The notes under the pieces: generated by a model
The model's input: only the letters and a program-made list of their open reading frames with translations
Told to the model about the DNA's origin: nothing
Database searches by the model: none
Position numbers and translations under genes: made by a program
Shown: positions 45,652 to 55,821 of the stretch, in pieces
Numbering within the stretch: position 1 is the stretch's first letter
Layout: each line of letters opens with the position of its first letter
Assembly (NCBI GenBank): GCA_025084515.1
Contig: JAJAGP010000549.1
Location: 62,001-126,000 of the forward strand
Reading direction: 5' to 3'
From: Ancistrus triradiatus
Lineage: Eukaryota > Chordata > Actinopteri > Siluriformes > Loricariidae
Length of the DNA stretch: 64,000 bases

Positions 45652-46444
45652 GTGAGTTTCTCTCCCTCTCGTTGTTTCTGTGGAGAAAAAACACTTATTT
45701 GAAGCAGTTATGTTTATTATTCACTTTGCACCGGCACCATTGTGACTCCCTTATGAGGAAAGTATGGCAAATTCACCACATATCAAAACTAGGAGGAGCG
45801 TTTTTATGGGAATAGTTCAGATGTTGATACCAGGAATCCATGAATTACAACTACAATGAATGTCAAGCTGTGGTTCAGTGCTGTTTGGACCTGGGTAGAC
45901 TATGTAGTCAGATGTTTGTAAGAAGGTCAGGACTGAGGACTAAGACTGAAGAAGTCACTTAGATGAGTGATGAAATGGTTCTCCCACAAGACCTTATGTC
46001 TAGATGAACTAATTCAACTTTTCTCACTTGGATTATTGAGAATGTCTCAAGACACACATGCATTATGTTCTCTGAAACCGGTCACTGACCAAAACCTGTG
46101 CAAATGATACATAAATACATCAGAGATGCCACCGAAAACAGGAGTGGTTGATGAGTGATTGAAATGACTGACTATTTTTTTAATGGCGGCCAATAATGCT
46201 GATGGTCAGTATCAGGAACACATGAAACAGAGACTAGGCTCTCGTTGGATGCCCATGCATCTGCAGTGTCACGTGGCTGGTGTGTCCAGCTGTTACTTCC
46301 TATTATAATCTACATCATTTTGAAGACCTCAGCCATTAAAGTGAATGGCTGTTGATCAGATGGACATTAAATGGTGCTTACCTGTACATTGACTTTTAAA
46401 TGTAGTGTATTTGTATTTATATGCTATATTCTAGTTTCTAATTT
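45652..46444. other. intron; unnamed dispersed repeat at about 45890-46190
   Basis: GACTGAAGAAGTCACTTAGATGAGTGATGAAATGGTTCTC is a pattern I recognise from common fish repeats of uncertain class. 46100-46185 is shared with 19200-19285. Confidence 0.5.
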
Positions 46445-47670
46445 CAACTCCACATCAGAAAAGGTTGGGACGGTATGGAAAATGCAAATAAAAATTACAT
46501 GCAGCGTTCCTTACATTTCCTTTGATTTTCATTTCATTGCAGACAGTATGAAGCAATGATATTTGTTTGTTTGATGTTTTTCTGGTCAACTTCATTTCAT
46601 TTGTTAATAAACATCCCCTCCTGTTTTTTTAAGGCCTGCAACACTTTCCAAAAAAAAATTGTGATAGAGGCAATTTAGGGCTAGTAATGAGGTAAAAAAA
46701 CTGTTAACAGGTTATTGTAATCATGATTTGGTACAAAAGCAGTATCCATGAAAGGCTGAGTCTTTGAGGAGTAAAGATGGGCAGAGGATCTCCAGTTTAT
46801 CAACAAATGCATGAGAAAAGTATTGAAATGTTTAAAAACAATGTTCCTCAAAGATTTGCATATTCCAGTTCTCACCTTTTCCTATTTAGCTTGTTTTGCA
46901 TTGTCTTGGTTAAACATGCATGGACGTCCCTGGTAAAGATGTCGTCTTGAAGGCAGCTTATGTTTCTCTAAAAGCTCAGTGTACGTTTCTACATTAAAGC
47001 TTCCATCACAGAAGTGGAAATTACATTTTCCAAGGGCCCTGACCCGAAACCATACCATGACAGAGCCTGGCTTTTGGACTTGTCTGGATGGTCCATTTCG
47101 TCTTTGGTTCGGCGCACACAGCATCCATTTCTTACAAAAAAAGATCTGGAATACTGATTGGTCTGACCATAGTACATGTCTCCACTGTTTGATGGTCCAT
47201 CCCAGATGCCTCAGAGAGGTCGACCCCACTTCTGGACATGGTTCACATAAGGCTTCTTTTTAGCACAGTAACGTTTTAGGTGGCATTTGTGAATGTAACT
47301 CTGTATTGTAGAGCTTGATAAAGGTTTTATAAAGTAATGCCTTGCCCATGTGGTTCTATCAGCTGCTGATGAATGACTGTTCTTGATGACTTCATCTCTT
47401 TAAAATCACATCATTATTTAGTTTTTTTACCTCATTACTAGCACTAAATTGCCCCGTCCCAACTTTTTTGGAATGTGTTGTAGACCTGAAATGCAGAAAT
47501 GGATGTTTATTAACAAATGAAAAGAAGTTTATCACACAAAACACAAAATATTTTGGGTTCATACTGTCTGCAATGAAGTAACAGTCAAAGGAAATGTAAT
47601 GAACACTGCCTATATATTTTATTTGCATTTTCTATACTCTCCCAACTTTTTCTGATTTGGGATTGTACTT
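46445..47670 (-). mobile_element. family F Tc1-like element with long terminal inverted repeats
   Basis: The left end AACTCCACATCAGAAAAGGTTGGGACGG and the right end CCCAACTTTTTCTGATTTGGGATTG are inverted. The similarity runs about 230 bp inward on each side (to about 46700 and from about 47410). Coding sequence lies on the - strand, with the left half carrying the family's 5' noncoding part. It ends 56 bp upstream of a plekha5 exon. Confidence 0.8.
46882..47229 (-). pseudogene. Tc1-like transposase fragment (family F)
   Basis: The frame reads SLRHLGWTIKQWRHVLWSDQS (first catalytic Asp), then KPGSVMVWFRVRALGKCNFH, ETYTELLEKHKLPSRR and CMFNQDNAKQ (second Asp). It stops before the Glu region, so this is a C-terminally cut gene. 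Confidence 0.82.
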
Positions 47671-47725
47671 TGGACCTGAATGTTTAGTAGTAATTTTGTT
47701 TTGATTAGTGTTTTTGTGATTTCAG

Positions 47726-47830
47726 CAATCAAGGTCTTTGAAAAAAGTCCACAATTTTGGCAAGCGGTCCAACTCCATAAAGAGAAACCCTAATGCTCCT
47801 GTGGTCAAGCGCAGCTGGCTGTACAAACAG
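47726..47830 (+). CDS. plekha5: plekha5 exon: basic linker and first PH strand
   Basis: The acceptor is TGATTTCAG and the donor is GTATGA at 47831. The exon is 35 codons, phase 0 to phase 0. It encodes KKVHNFGKRSNSIKRNPNAP, then the start of the PH domain, VVKRSWLYKQ, where the Trp-Leu-Tyr-Lys motif forms strand beta-1. The basic patch before the PH domain is conserved in this family. A family-F Tc1-like element ends about 56 bases upstream of the exon, close to the likely branch-point region. Confidence 0.95.
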
Positions 47831-48114
47831 GTATGAGTGCCCATTTTAGTGAGCATCAAATGGCAAGGGTAAATATTTAGTATACCTGCATCTTCAGTGG
47901 AATAGATGCTTGCTTTTAGTTTGCCCTTGTGTGCCTATGTTAAGAACATTTTCTCTGCTGTTAACGTGTGGAAAAAGAGTATAATATGTCGTCTTTAAAA
48001 GACGTTGGTTATAAATTTGACTGGGCTCAGCTTTCATTTTTCTATTTTTCTTTTAATTGGTCGTTCTTCAATATATTAGTTTAGAAATTTGTAGCTAGAA
48101 AAACTGGTCACATA

Positions 48115-49714
48115 CAGCGATGCTTGAAAGTTTGTGAACCCTTTAGAATTTTCTATATTTCTGCATAAATATGACCTAAAACATCATCAGATTTTCACAC
48201 AAGTCCTAAAAGTAGATAAAGAGAACCCAGTTACACAAATGAGACCAAAATATTCTACTTGTTAATTTATTTATTGAAGGAAAATGATCCCATGTTACAT
48301 ATTATGAGTGGCAAGTATGTGGCCCCTTTGCTTTCATTATCTGGTGTGACCCCCCCCCTGTGCAGCAATAACTGCCAGCTAAAACACGTTTCCGTACTGT
48401 TTGATCAGTTCCTGCACACCGGCTTGGAGGAATTTTAAAGCCCATTCCTCCGTACAGACAGCTTCAGCTCTGGGATGTTGGTGGTTTTCCCTCACATTAG
48501 CTGCTCGCTTCAGGTCCTTCCACAATATTTCCAATGTGGATTCTGGTTCAGGACTTTGGCTTGGCCTTCCAAAACATGAACTTTATCTTCTGTAACCATT
48601 CTTTTGTTAGAACAGCTTGTGTGGCTTAGGGTCGTTGTCTTGCTGCATGACCCCCCCTTCTCTTGAGATTCATCCATGGCAGATGTCCCGACATTTTCCT
48701 TTTAGAATTTCCTCTGATATCAATTCAGAATTCATTGTTTCCATCAATGATTGCCAGCCGTCCTGGCAGATGCAGCAAACAGGCCCAACCATGATACTAC
48801 CCACAACCCATGTTTCACAGATGGGATAAGTTTCTATGCTGGAATGGCAGTTTTTCCTTTCTCCAAACATAACGCTTTTCTTTTAAACCAAAAGTTCTTT
48901 TTGGTCTCATCCTCCACAAAACAGTCTTCCCATAGCCTTCTGGCTCGTCCCACGTCTTTATCAAACTGCAGATCAGCAGCATGTCTTTTTGGAGAGAGTG
49001 GGCCTTTCTCCTTGCAACCCTGCCATTCACCAACATTTGTGGTTCAGTGGTCTTCTGATGGTGGACTCATGAACCATTACATTAGCCAATGTGAGAGAGG
49101 CCTTCAGTTGCTTAGAAGTTACCCTGGGGTCCTTTGTGACCTCCAACTATTACACACCTTGCTCTTGGAGTGATCTTTGTTGGTCGACCACTCCTGGGGA
49201 GGGTAACAATGGTCTTGAATTTCCTCCATTTGTACACAATATGTCTGATTGTGGATTGGTAGAGTCCAAACTCTTTAGAGATGGTTTTGTAACCTTTTCC
49301 AGCCTGATGAGCACCAACAACTCTCTCTGAGCTCCTCAGAAATCTCCTTTGTTCATACCATGATGCACTTCCACAAACGTGTTGTGAAGAGCAGACTTTG
49401 ATAGATCCCTGTTCTTTAAATAAAACAGGGTGCCCACTCACACCTGATTGACATCCCATTGATTGAAACACCTGACTCCAAATTCACCTTCAAATTAACT
49501 GCTAATCCTAGAGGTTCACATACTTTTGCCACTCACTAATATGTAATATTGGATCATTTCCCTCAATAAATAAATGACCAAGTATAATATTTGTGTAACT
49601 GGGTTCTCTTTATCTACTTTTAGGACTTGTGTGAAAATCTGATGATGTTTTAGGTCATATTTATGCAGAAATATAGAAAATTCTAAAGGGTTCACAAACT
49701 TTCAAGCACCACTG
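48115..49714 (-). mobile_element. Tc1-like transposon, family B copy 4, full length, inactive
   Basis: The left TIR CAGCGATGCTTGAAAGTTTG follows TA, and the right end ...TTTCAAGCACCACTG is followed by TA. Inner repeats are present near both ends. It is the only family B copy that retains the complete gene length, and it lies antisense to plekha5. Confidence 0.93.
48380..49471 (-). pseudogene. Tc1-like transposase pseudogene (family B copy 4)
   Basis: From the - strand near 49360, the frame gives RRFLRSSERVVGAHQAGKGY, then QSTIRHIVYKWRKFK and LPRSGRPTKITPRARC. Further frames give FAKDVGRARRLWE-like, RPKRTFGLKEKR, and QQDND and NPHWK pieces with the Glu codon lost (consensus LNPMEM is replaced by ESTLEI). 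At least four frameshifts are present. Confidence 0.85.
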
Positions 49715-50089
49715 TATTTACTCACTTAGCAGGTGTGTTGAACTACTGCAACTTGCAACCGAGACAGAATACAATACTAGACATTAGGGTTTTAGGACCT
49801 TGCTCAGTGGTCCAGGAGTAGAAACTTGCTCATGGAACTTAAATCCACTGCCTTTTGATGAGCTTCCCTTCCTGGTTGCCACCTTGTAAATAATGACCTG
49901 TGGGATGGACATTAGAAACTTAGTGTATGTTGATTGTTCAGCATTAATAACACAAAACGGATTTCAAGTTGGCACTGGTTTAATTGTCTTTGCTATAGAG
50001 TCAAACCAGGAAGCCTACAGATTAATTAACAAATACAGGACTTGACTGACCCCCAAGAATGATGATGTTAATCCTTTGGACTCTTGCAG
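49715..50089. other. intron; no repeat recognised
   Basis: Short unique sequence that includes the branch-point and acceptor region of the next plekha5 exon. Confidence 0.5.
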
Positions 50090-50162
50090 GATAGTGCAGG
50101 AATGAAGATGTGGAAAAAGAGGTGGTTTGTGCTGTGTGACATGTGCCTCTTCTACTACAAAG
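50090..50162 (+). CDS. plekha5: plekha5 exon: PH domain, strands 2 and 3
   Basis: The acceptor is CTCTTGCAG and the donor is GTGAGC at 50163. The exon is 24 codons plus one base, and that base joins the next exon to make an Asp codon. It encodes DSAGMKMWKKRWFVLCDMC and then LFYYK. The KKRWFVL motif is the PH beta-2/beta-3 core, and its basic residues usually contact phosphoinositide headgroups. A full-length antisense family-B Tc1 sits in the preceding intron. Confidence 0.95.
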
Positions 50163-50397
50163 GTGAGCTTTTATATCTACAGTCTTTACAAATATTCAAG
50201 AACTTTGAAGTTTGAGTTTATATCAGAGAGCCGTAGAATGGGCAGTTATATCTTTACCAGAGGCCATTTTAATTTGTCTCCTTCATACTTCGTGGAATGT
50301 CACATGTCCTTGTGGCCTTATGAAAGAAAAGACAACTCTACAATTACACACCCTTCATCCTATTGACATTTTGTGGTTGTTCTTTTCTGTACTTGGT

Positions 50398-50441
50398 ATT
50401 TGCAACATTCAACAGACACCCTTATTCAGAGTGGCTCACAA
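50398..50441 (-). repeat. SINE tail fragment
   Basis: TTTGCAACATTCAACAGACACCCTTATTCAGAGTGGCTCACAATGG is a decayed antisense copy of the L2-like SINE tail. Confidence 0.55.
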
Positions 50442-50449
50442 TGGTGAGG

Positions 50450-50860
50450 AAAACGATCCAATATTACATATTAGTGAGTGGCAAAAGTATGTGAACCTCT
50501 AGGATTAGCAGCTAATTTGAAGGTGAAATCTGAGTTAATCAGGTTTGTGTGACAATCAGATATGAGATGGGTGCCCTCTTGTATTTAAAGAACAGAGATC
50601 TGTGGAAGTCTGATCTTCACAACACGTTTGCGGAAGTGTATCATGGCACAAACAGTGGAGATCTCCGTGTACCTCGGAAAAACAGTACAAATTGAGGAAC
50701 TTTGTGACTGTCGTTACCAAAAATCCCTCTAAGAGCATGGTGCGTAGTAATCTGTGAGATCACAAAAGGAAACCAGGATAACTTCTACACAACCAAAGGT
50801 CTCTCACAATAGTATTAATACAAGTCCACCACCAGGAGAACTCTGAACAACACCTCCGCA
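50450..50860 (+). repeat. divergent family B 5' fragment (copy 5)
   Basis: CCAATATTACATATTAGTGAGTGGCAAAAGTATGTGAACCTCTAGG, then TATTTAAAGAACAGAGATCTGTGGAAGTCTGATCTTCACAACACG, corresponds to the region from the inner repeat to the start of the transposase gene. Decayed DNA-binding-domain sequence follows to about 50860. Neither TIR is present. Confidence 0.75.
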
Positions 50861-52202
50861 CCACCACAGTCTGTATAAACGTACTCCTTGTTAGGCCAAA
50901 CCCTCATTTGTTGGAAATAATTAGTCGAGTCGTACCATAGAATCCAGTTCCAGTCAAAGTTCCCATTGTGTCAAAAAGCCCAGATGCTACTTCTATGTAG
51001 TTTTTTGGCACGGAATTTGGAAGTAAAGTTGTGGATTTTGGTGCATTTTATTCATATAATTTCTAGGACTGGCAATAATTGTGACATGGGGCTAGTGGTG
51101 GAGTTTTGAAACAGCCGTCTAAATGCTGTTTGGCAGTATCACTGAAAATATCCCAGCTATAGTCGTTGTCTGCATTATGAATACACTCGGTAAGTCTGCA
51201 GAGGAAGTATGGAAATTTTTTGATAGAAATGTCTAACAAGCAGCCTGGTAAACTGCTGGCTGTTGATTTAAAGGAACAAAGATTCAGCCTGGCTGGTGAC
51301 ATGCATGCAGGACGTTGAGGATGTAGAGAATAAAGGAGAGTTGCCATGGCTCGAGGCATTTGCATTGTGCATAATTTGAAGCATGATCCACGGTGTGAAT
51401 GTGCATAATACTTCAGAATCTCCTGAATTTTTAAAGGGTCGGCTTTTACATCCCGGTAAATAGTGCAATTATGCCGACCTCTAGAGCGATCACGTGGCTC
51501 GTTTTGTGACTTGACCCAAGTGGGTAAGAGCCTGCTCATTGGCTGATTGGGACCCCAGTCGAGGGTTCTTAACAATATGTGGGATGTGCTTTGCCTACAG
51601 ATGCTGGGGGCACGTATGCATGTGCTCACACACTAATCCACACACAGAGGCGTGCGAATGCTCTCCATTGTTTTCTCTTTCTACATGTCTCTCCTGCTCC
51701 TACTCACTTGTCTTCCCTCATCTCAGAGATGTTGGTGATTCTGCAGCGTTGTGATTTTAGCAACTGATTTGGAATGCAGTTGAGAGTGGAGGTAATTGAT
51801 GAGGTTAGGTGTGAGAGCACACATTTCACTCCCCTGAATGGTAATGCACTAATGTGCTGGAAAGAGAAGAGGTGAAGTAGCTCTTACATTTAGCCGGTGC
51901 GTAGGGCATGCAGACTAAACAGGAGAGCTGATGCATTTAGATGAAGCTCCTGAGCAAACCCGGCATATCATTGTGGTTTCAAATCAATTCGGGTCGTTTG
52001 AAAAGTTAAAAATGATCAATTGAATAATGGTGCATTTCTTAAGTGATGTGTTTCTCTCTTCTTGTTTCAAAATTGTCAAACAGTCAAACCAGTTACCCGT
52101 TATAATCATTAAGTATTGAGTAACACTTGACTTGTGACTCGACCTAAAACTGGTGGGATAAAAGATGAATTTTCATGTTATTGTTATATTTGTTCTTCTC
52201 AG
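50861..52202. other. intron; repeat-poor, candidate regulatory island at 51060-51560
   Basis: No transposon. A cluster of POU/octamer-like sites (ATTTGCAT, TGCATAAT, GTGCATAATAC) lies at 51357-51412. The - strand ORF 51063-51629 (188 codons) has no recognisable domain and is probably chance. Confidence 0.45.
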
Positions 52203-52303
52203 ATGAAAAAGAGGAAGGGATTCTCGGAAGCATCCTTTTACCGAGTTTCCATATCTCAATGTTATCTGTAGATGACCACATAAGCAAGAAATATGCCTTC
52301 AAG
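52203..52303 (+). CDS. plekha5: plekha5 exon: PH domain, middle strands
   Basis: The acceptor is TTCTTCTCAG and the donor is AAG|GTCAGA, which is weaker than its neighbours' donors. Two bases complete the Asp codon and 33 codons follow to a phase-0 end. The peptide includes EKEEGILGSILLPSFHISM and DDHISKKYAFK. It is near identical to the recalled human DEKEEGILGSILLPSF and KYAFK. The phase-0 end is where the candidate 42-nt microexon could be spliced in. Confidence 0.95.
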
Positions 52304-52506
52304 GTCAGAGTGTTTTGTTCGTCTTTGTTGTCCTATGAAAGCAACATGTGTTTAAAAAAACCTCATATATAATTCATCTCAAGCATGTCAAGATATGAGC
52401 TAGTGAATCTGCTGTCCCAGAACTATCATTCACTTTAATTACCAGAATATGCACACTGTATTAGAAATTAATTCTTAGTAGAGTTTGCTGCTGTTCCTTT
52501 CTTGTA

Positions 52507-53832
52507 CAGTGGGGCAAAAAAGTATTTAGTCAGCCACTGATTGTGCAAGTTCTCCTACTTAGAAAAATGAGAGAGGTCTGTAATTTTCATCATAGCTACA
52601 CTTCAACTATGAGAGACAAAATGAGAAAAAAAATCCAGGAAATCACATTGCAGGATTTTTAAAGAATTTAATTGTAAATGATGGTGGAAAATAAGTATTT
52701 GGTCACCGACAAACAAGCAAAATTTCTGGCTCTCTCAGACCTGTAACTTCTTCTTTGAGAAGCTCTTCTGTCCTCCACTCATTACCTGTATCAATGGCAC
52801 CTGTTTGACCTCGTTATCTGTATAAAAGACACCTGTCCACAGCCTCAAACAGTCAGACTCCAAACTCAACCATGGCCAAGACCAAAGAGCTGCTGAAGGA
52901 CACCAGGAAGAAAATTGTAGACCTGCACCAGGCTGGGAAAGAGTGAATCTACAACAGGCAAGCAGGTTGGTTGAAAATAAATCAGCTGTGGGAGCAATTG
53001 TAAGAGAAAAATGGAAGACATACGAGACCATTGATAATCTCCCTCAATCTGGGGCTCCCACACAAGATCTCATCCCGTGGGGTCAAAATGATCATGAGAA
53101 CGATGAGCAAAAAATCCCAGAACTACACGGAGGGACCTGATGAATGACCTGCAGAGAGCTGGGACCAAAGAGTAACAAAGGCTACCATCAGTTAACGCAC
53201 TACGCCGAGAGGGACTCAGATCCTGCAGTGCCAGGCGTGTTCCCCCTGCTTAAAGCCAGTACATGTCCAGGCCCGTCTGAAGTTTGCCAGAGAGCATATG
53301 GATGATCCAGAAGAGGATTGGGAGAATATCATGTGGTCAGATGCAACCAAAATAGATCTTTTTGGTAAAAACTCAACTCGTCGTGTTTGGAGGAAGAAGA
53401 ATGCCGAGTTCACATCCCAAGAACACCATACCTACTGTGAAGCATGGGGGTGAAAGTTGAAAGTCCGTGTTGCCCCAAAACATCCACTGGCTCTAGAGGA
53501 GATCTGCATGGAGGAATGGGCCAAAATACCAGCTACAGTGTGTGCCAACCTGGTGAAGACTTACAGGAAATGTTTGACCTCTGTCATTGCCAACAAAGGT
53601 TATGTTACAAAGTATTGAGTTGAACTTTTGTTATTGACCAAATACTTATTTTCCACCAAATTTACAATTAAATTCTTTAAAAATCCTACAACATGATTTC
53701 CTGGATGTTTTTTCTCATTGTGTCTCTCATAGTTGAAGTGTAGCTATGATGAAAATTACAGACCTCTCTCATCTTTCTAAGTAGGAGAACTTGCACAATC
53801 AGTGGCCGACTAAATACTTTTTTGCCCCACTG
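52507..53832 (+). mobile_element. Tc1-like transposon, family A copy 5, full TIRs, internally deleted
   Basis: CAGTGGGGCAAAAAAGTATT and ...TTTTGCCCCACTG are both flanked by TA. The inner repeat AAGTATTTGGTCA (about 52693) copies the outer AAGTATTTAGTCA (about 52519) 170 bp apart, the IR/DR layout. It has the best preserved ends of the family. It lies in the plekha5 intron between the middle PH exon and the candidate microexon. Confidence 0.94.
52872..53610 (+). pseudogene. Tc1-like transposase pseudogene (family A copy 5)
   Basis: The ATG at 52872 gives MAKTKELLKDTRKKIVDLHQ, then the frame stops. KSAVGAIV continues in another frame, and later pieces include the TKIDLFGKNSTRRVWRKKN region at about 53350. 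At 53453 the gene jumps from GTGAAGCATGGGGGTG to AAAGTTGAAAGTCCGTG, losing the second Asp and Glu regions. It cannot be catalytic. Confidence 0.87.
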
Positions 53833-53973
53833 TAGTTTGTTATTGAACGGCTCTGTGTCAGTGTGTCAGTAAAGTTGTTTGCACTTGTTGTTTACTGCGT
53901 TGATTACTTTTTAAATTGAACATCCGTGTTCTCTTGTTTCATCTCTCAATGTTCCTTGTCTCTGTTCCCTGAG
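53833..53973. other. intron segment before the candidate microexon
   Basis: Contains a strong pyrimidine tract (53928-53972). No repeat. Confidence 0.5.
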
Positions 53974-54015
53974 GTTGTTAATCCTCCCCAATGCTCTGAG
54001 AGTTCCACTGACATG
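53974..54015 (+). CDS. plekha5: candidate 42-nt cassette microexon in the plekha5 PH domain
   Basis: A long pyrimidine tract ends CCCTGAG, followed by 42 bases and a strong donor, GTGAGT, at 54016. The segment is open in phase 0, the same phase as the flanking junction KYAFK|ATHPN. It would add 14 residues, VVNPPQCSESSTDM, between two PH strands. Human PLEKHA5 lacks an insert here as I recall it, whereas PLEKHA7 carries a longer loop at about this position. The length, phase and splice sites are seen directly; use as an exon is inference. Confidence 0.45.
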
Positions 54016-54271
54016 GTGAGTTCAGAAAATGCACATTACCACATTATCATTCAGACGTCTGCAGCATAGGAGATGCTAACACATGTTAGGGCTTGTTATT
54101 GTGAGCACATGCATATTTCAGACGCGAAGGATATTGGACTCCTTTATTAGATCCAATTCATCTACTGACTCGACATCTACCCGTGAGTGGTCTTCATGAA
54201 TCACGTTCACCCGGGCTCCTTTTCTCTTCCCCTTGTAGGTGCTTCTGTTTATCTTGCGTTTCCTTGAGCAG

Positions 54272-54387
54272 GCCACGCACCCAAACATGCGGACATACTA
54301 TTTTTGCACAGATACAGCCAAAGAAATGGAATCTTGGATGAAAGTGATGACAGATGCAGCACTGGTCCACACTGAGCCAATCAGAAG
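54272..54387 (+). CDS. plekha5: plekha5 exon: PH domain C-terminal half
   Basis: The acceptor is TTGAGCAG and the donor is GTAGAA at 54388. The exon is 38 codons plus two bases of an Arg codon. It encodes ATHPNMRTYYFCTDTAKEME and then SWMKVMTDAALVHTEPIR. The SWMKVM segment is the C-terminal PH helix with its invariant Trp. The match to recalled human PLEKHA5 is close throughout and clearly better than to PLEKHA6 or PLEKHA7. Confidence 0.95.
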
Positions 54388-55184
54388 GTAGAAAGCGTTT
54401 CAGCAATGACGTTTAAATTGCGTTTTCTATTCTAAACGCACATTTAGTTCTGTGTATTCTCTTTATTTTGTGCTTTACACCACAGTGAAGTCTTTTTTTC
54501 ACCGTTCCAGTGCAGAACAAAGCAAACGAAAGAGCTCCCTAGCTGTTTCAGCTCCGTCAGAATAATTCTGATTGTTCTGTGATTATCAAAGTGACAGAAT
54601 TTTGTTAAACAAGTGAAAAATGCAACAAAGGATGCTAGGTTGCACTTATTGGGTATGGTCCACACTATAAGGTCTGAGAGTCACATTTCTGGAGTGTCAG
54701 CTGCTCCTTACTCAGGGAAAGCAAAGGTGTGTTTGCTTTGCTGACACTTTTTACACGTCACAAGCCGAATTCCTAAACATTTAAACCGAACTGTGTGATG
54801 ATTGTATTATTAGCTACCATGTCTCAGCATTTGCCTTGTCACCGAAGGTGGGTACTTGCTGTCCTCTGCCTTTATGGTAAACCAGTTTGGTGCCTTTATA
54901 TTATACACAAATCCTAAGTTATCTTACAACTCCTCAGCCCTGTGATACCTTCAGTTAGGTTCTATGTGGAGACTGTTCCGTGAAGTAAGAACTTCGTCTT
55001 CATATTGTTGTCGGATGTTCTTGGGAACATGTTTCTAAATGTTTGTGGACATCTCTTTCCGAATGACCAGATATTTGTGGAAACCTCTTACTCTAACATA
55101 ATCAATATACTATAAAATAATTGTTTGAATTCGAGTTCTCCACAAACATTTGCTAACACAGTTTATTGAAATTGGGCGGCACGA
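54388..55184. other. intron; no repeat or gene recognised
   Basis: Unique-looking sequence between the last PH exon and an old Tc1 fragment. Confidence 0.4.
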
Positions 55185-55700
55185 GGAAGCTGTGTTCTGC
55201 TGGAAAACCTTGGTTCCTGGCATCCCTGTGAATGTTCCTTTGACATGTACCACCTACCTAGTGTTGCAGACCAAGTACACCCCTATATGGCAACGGTATT
55301 CCATAATGGAGTCTTTCAGCAGAATACTGCACTCTGCTACGCTGCAGAAATTGGTTCAAAGTGTTGTTCGCCCAAGGAGGTTGGGTCCCTTTTTGAGTCT
55401 TGGTCCTCCCAAGGTTTCTTCCTATAACACTTCGGGAGTTTTACCTTGCCACTGTCGCCCTAGGCTTGCTCACTTTGGGATTGGACGTAGTTATTAGGAG
55501 ATAATCTGAAGTTGTAAAGTTGCTTTGAGACAATGCTCCATTGTAAAAAGCGCTATATAAATAAATAGATCTGACTTGACTTGACTTGTTGACCTGACCT
55601 CCAAATTCCCCAGATTTTAATTTGATTGAGCATCCTTGATGTGCTGGACAAACAAGCTGCAGTCTTGAAGGCCATATCTTGCAACTTAGAGGATTCAGGA
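55185..55700 (+). pseudogene. old Tc1-like transposase fragment split by a retroelement end
   Basis: 55185-55361 matches a Tc1-like gene around the recalled ATVFPNG..FQQDNAPCHTAK (here MATVFHNGVFQQNTALCYAA, with the catalytic Asp lost). 55590-55700 continues with CCTCCAAATTCCCCAGATTTTAATTTGATTGAGCATC, coding PPNSPDFNLIEH with the Glu. The two parts belong to one gene interrupted at about 55362-55587. Confidence 0.75.
55362..55587 (+). repeat. 3' end of a retroelement inserted in the Tc1 fragment
   Basis: The segment ends TTGCTTTGAGACAATG...AAAAGCGCTATATAAATAAATAGATCTGACTTGACTTGACTT, a 3' tail common in fish non-LTR elements, with a short tandem tail repeat. GTTG may be duplicated on both sides. 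The class cannot be fixed from so short a piece. Confidence 0.55.
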
Positions 55701-55821
55701 AGGCTTGTAAGACTATAAAAGAGACCAAACCAACATTTCTAGCTCATTTGATTAACTTCAAACTTTGATTAACATCTCTCATCTTGCTCACATCTTTTTA
55801 TTATTATTATTTTGACATCAG

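Noticed and set aside
51063..51629. 188-codon open frame on the - strand inside a plekha5 intron
   Set aside because: No recognisable domain, composition typical of reverse-strand noncoding DNA, and no splice or start context. Kept only as part of the regulatory-island finding.
52519..52710. Regularly spaced repeats resembling a CRISPR array
   Set aside because: Only two repeats per Tc1 end, explained by the IR/DR structure, and the genome is that of a vertebrate.
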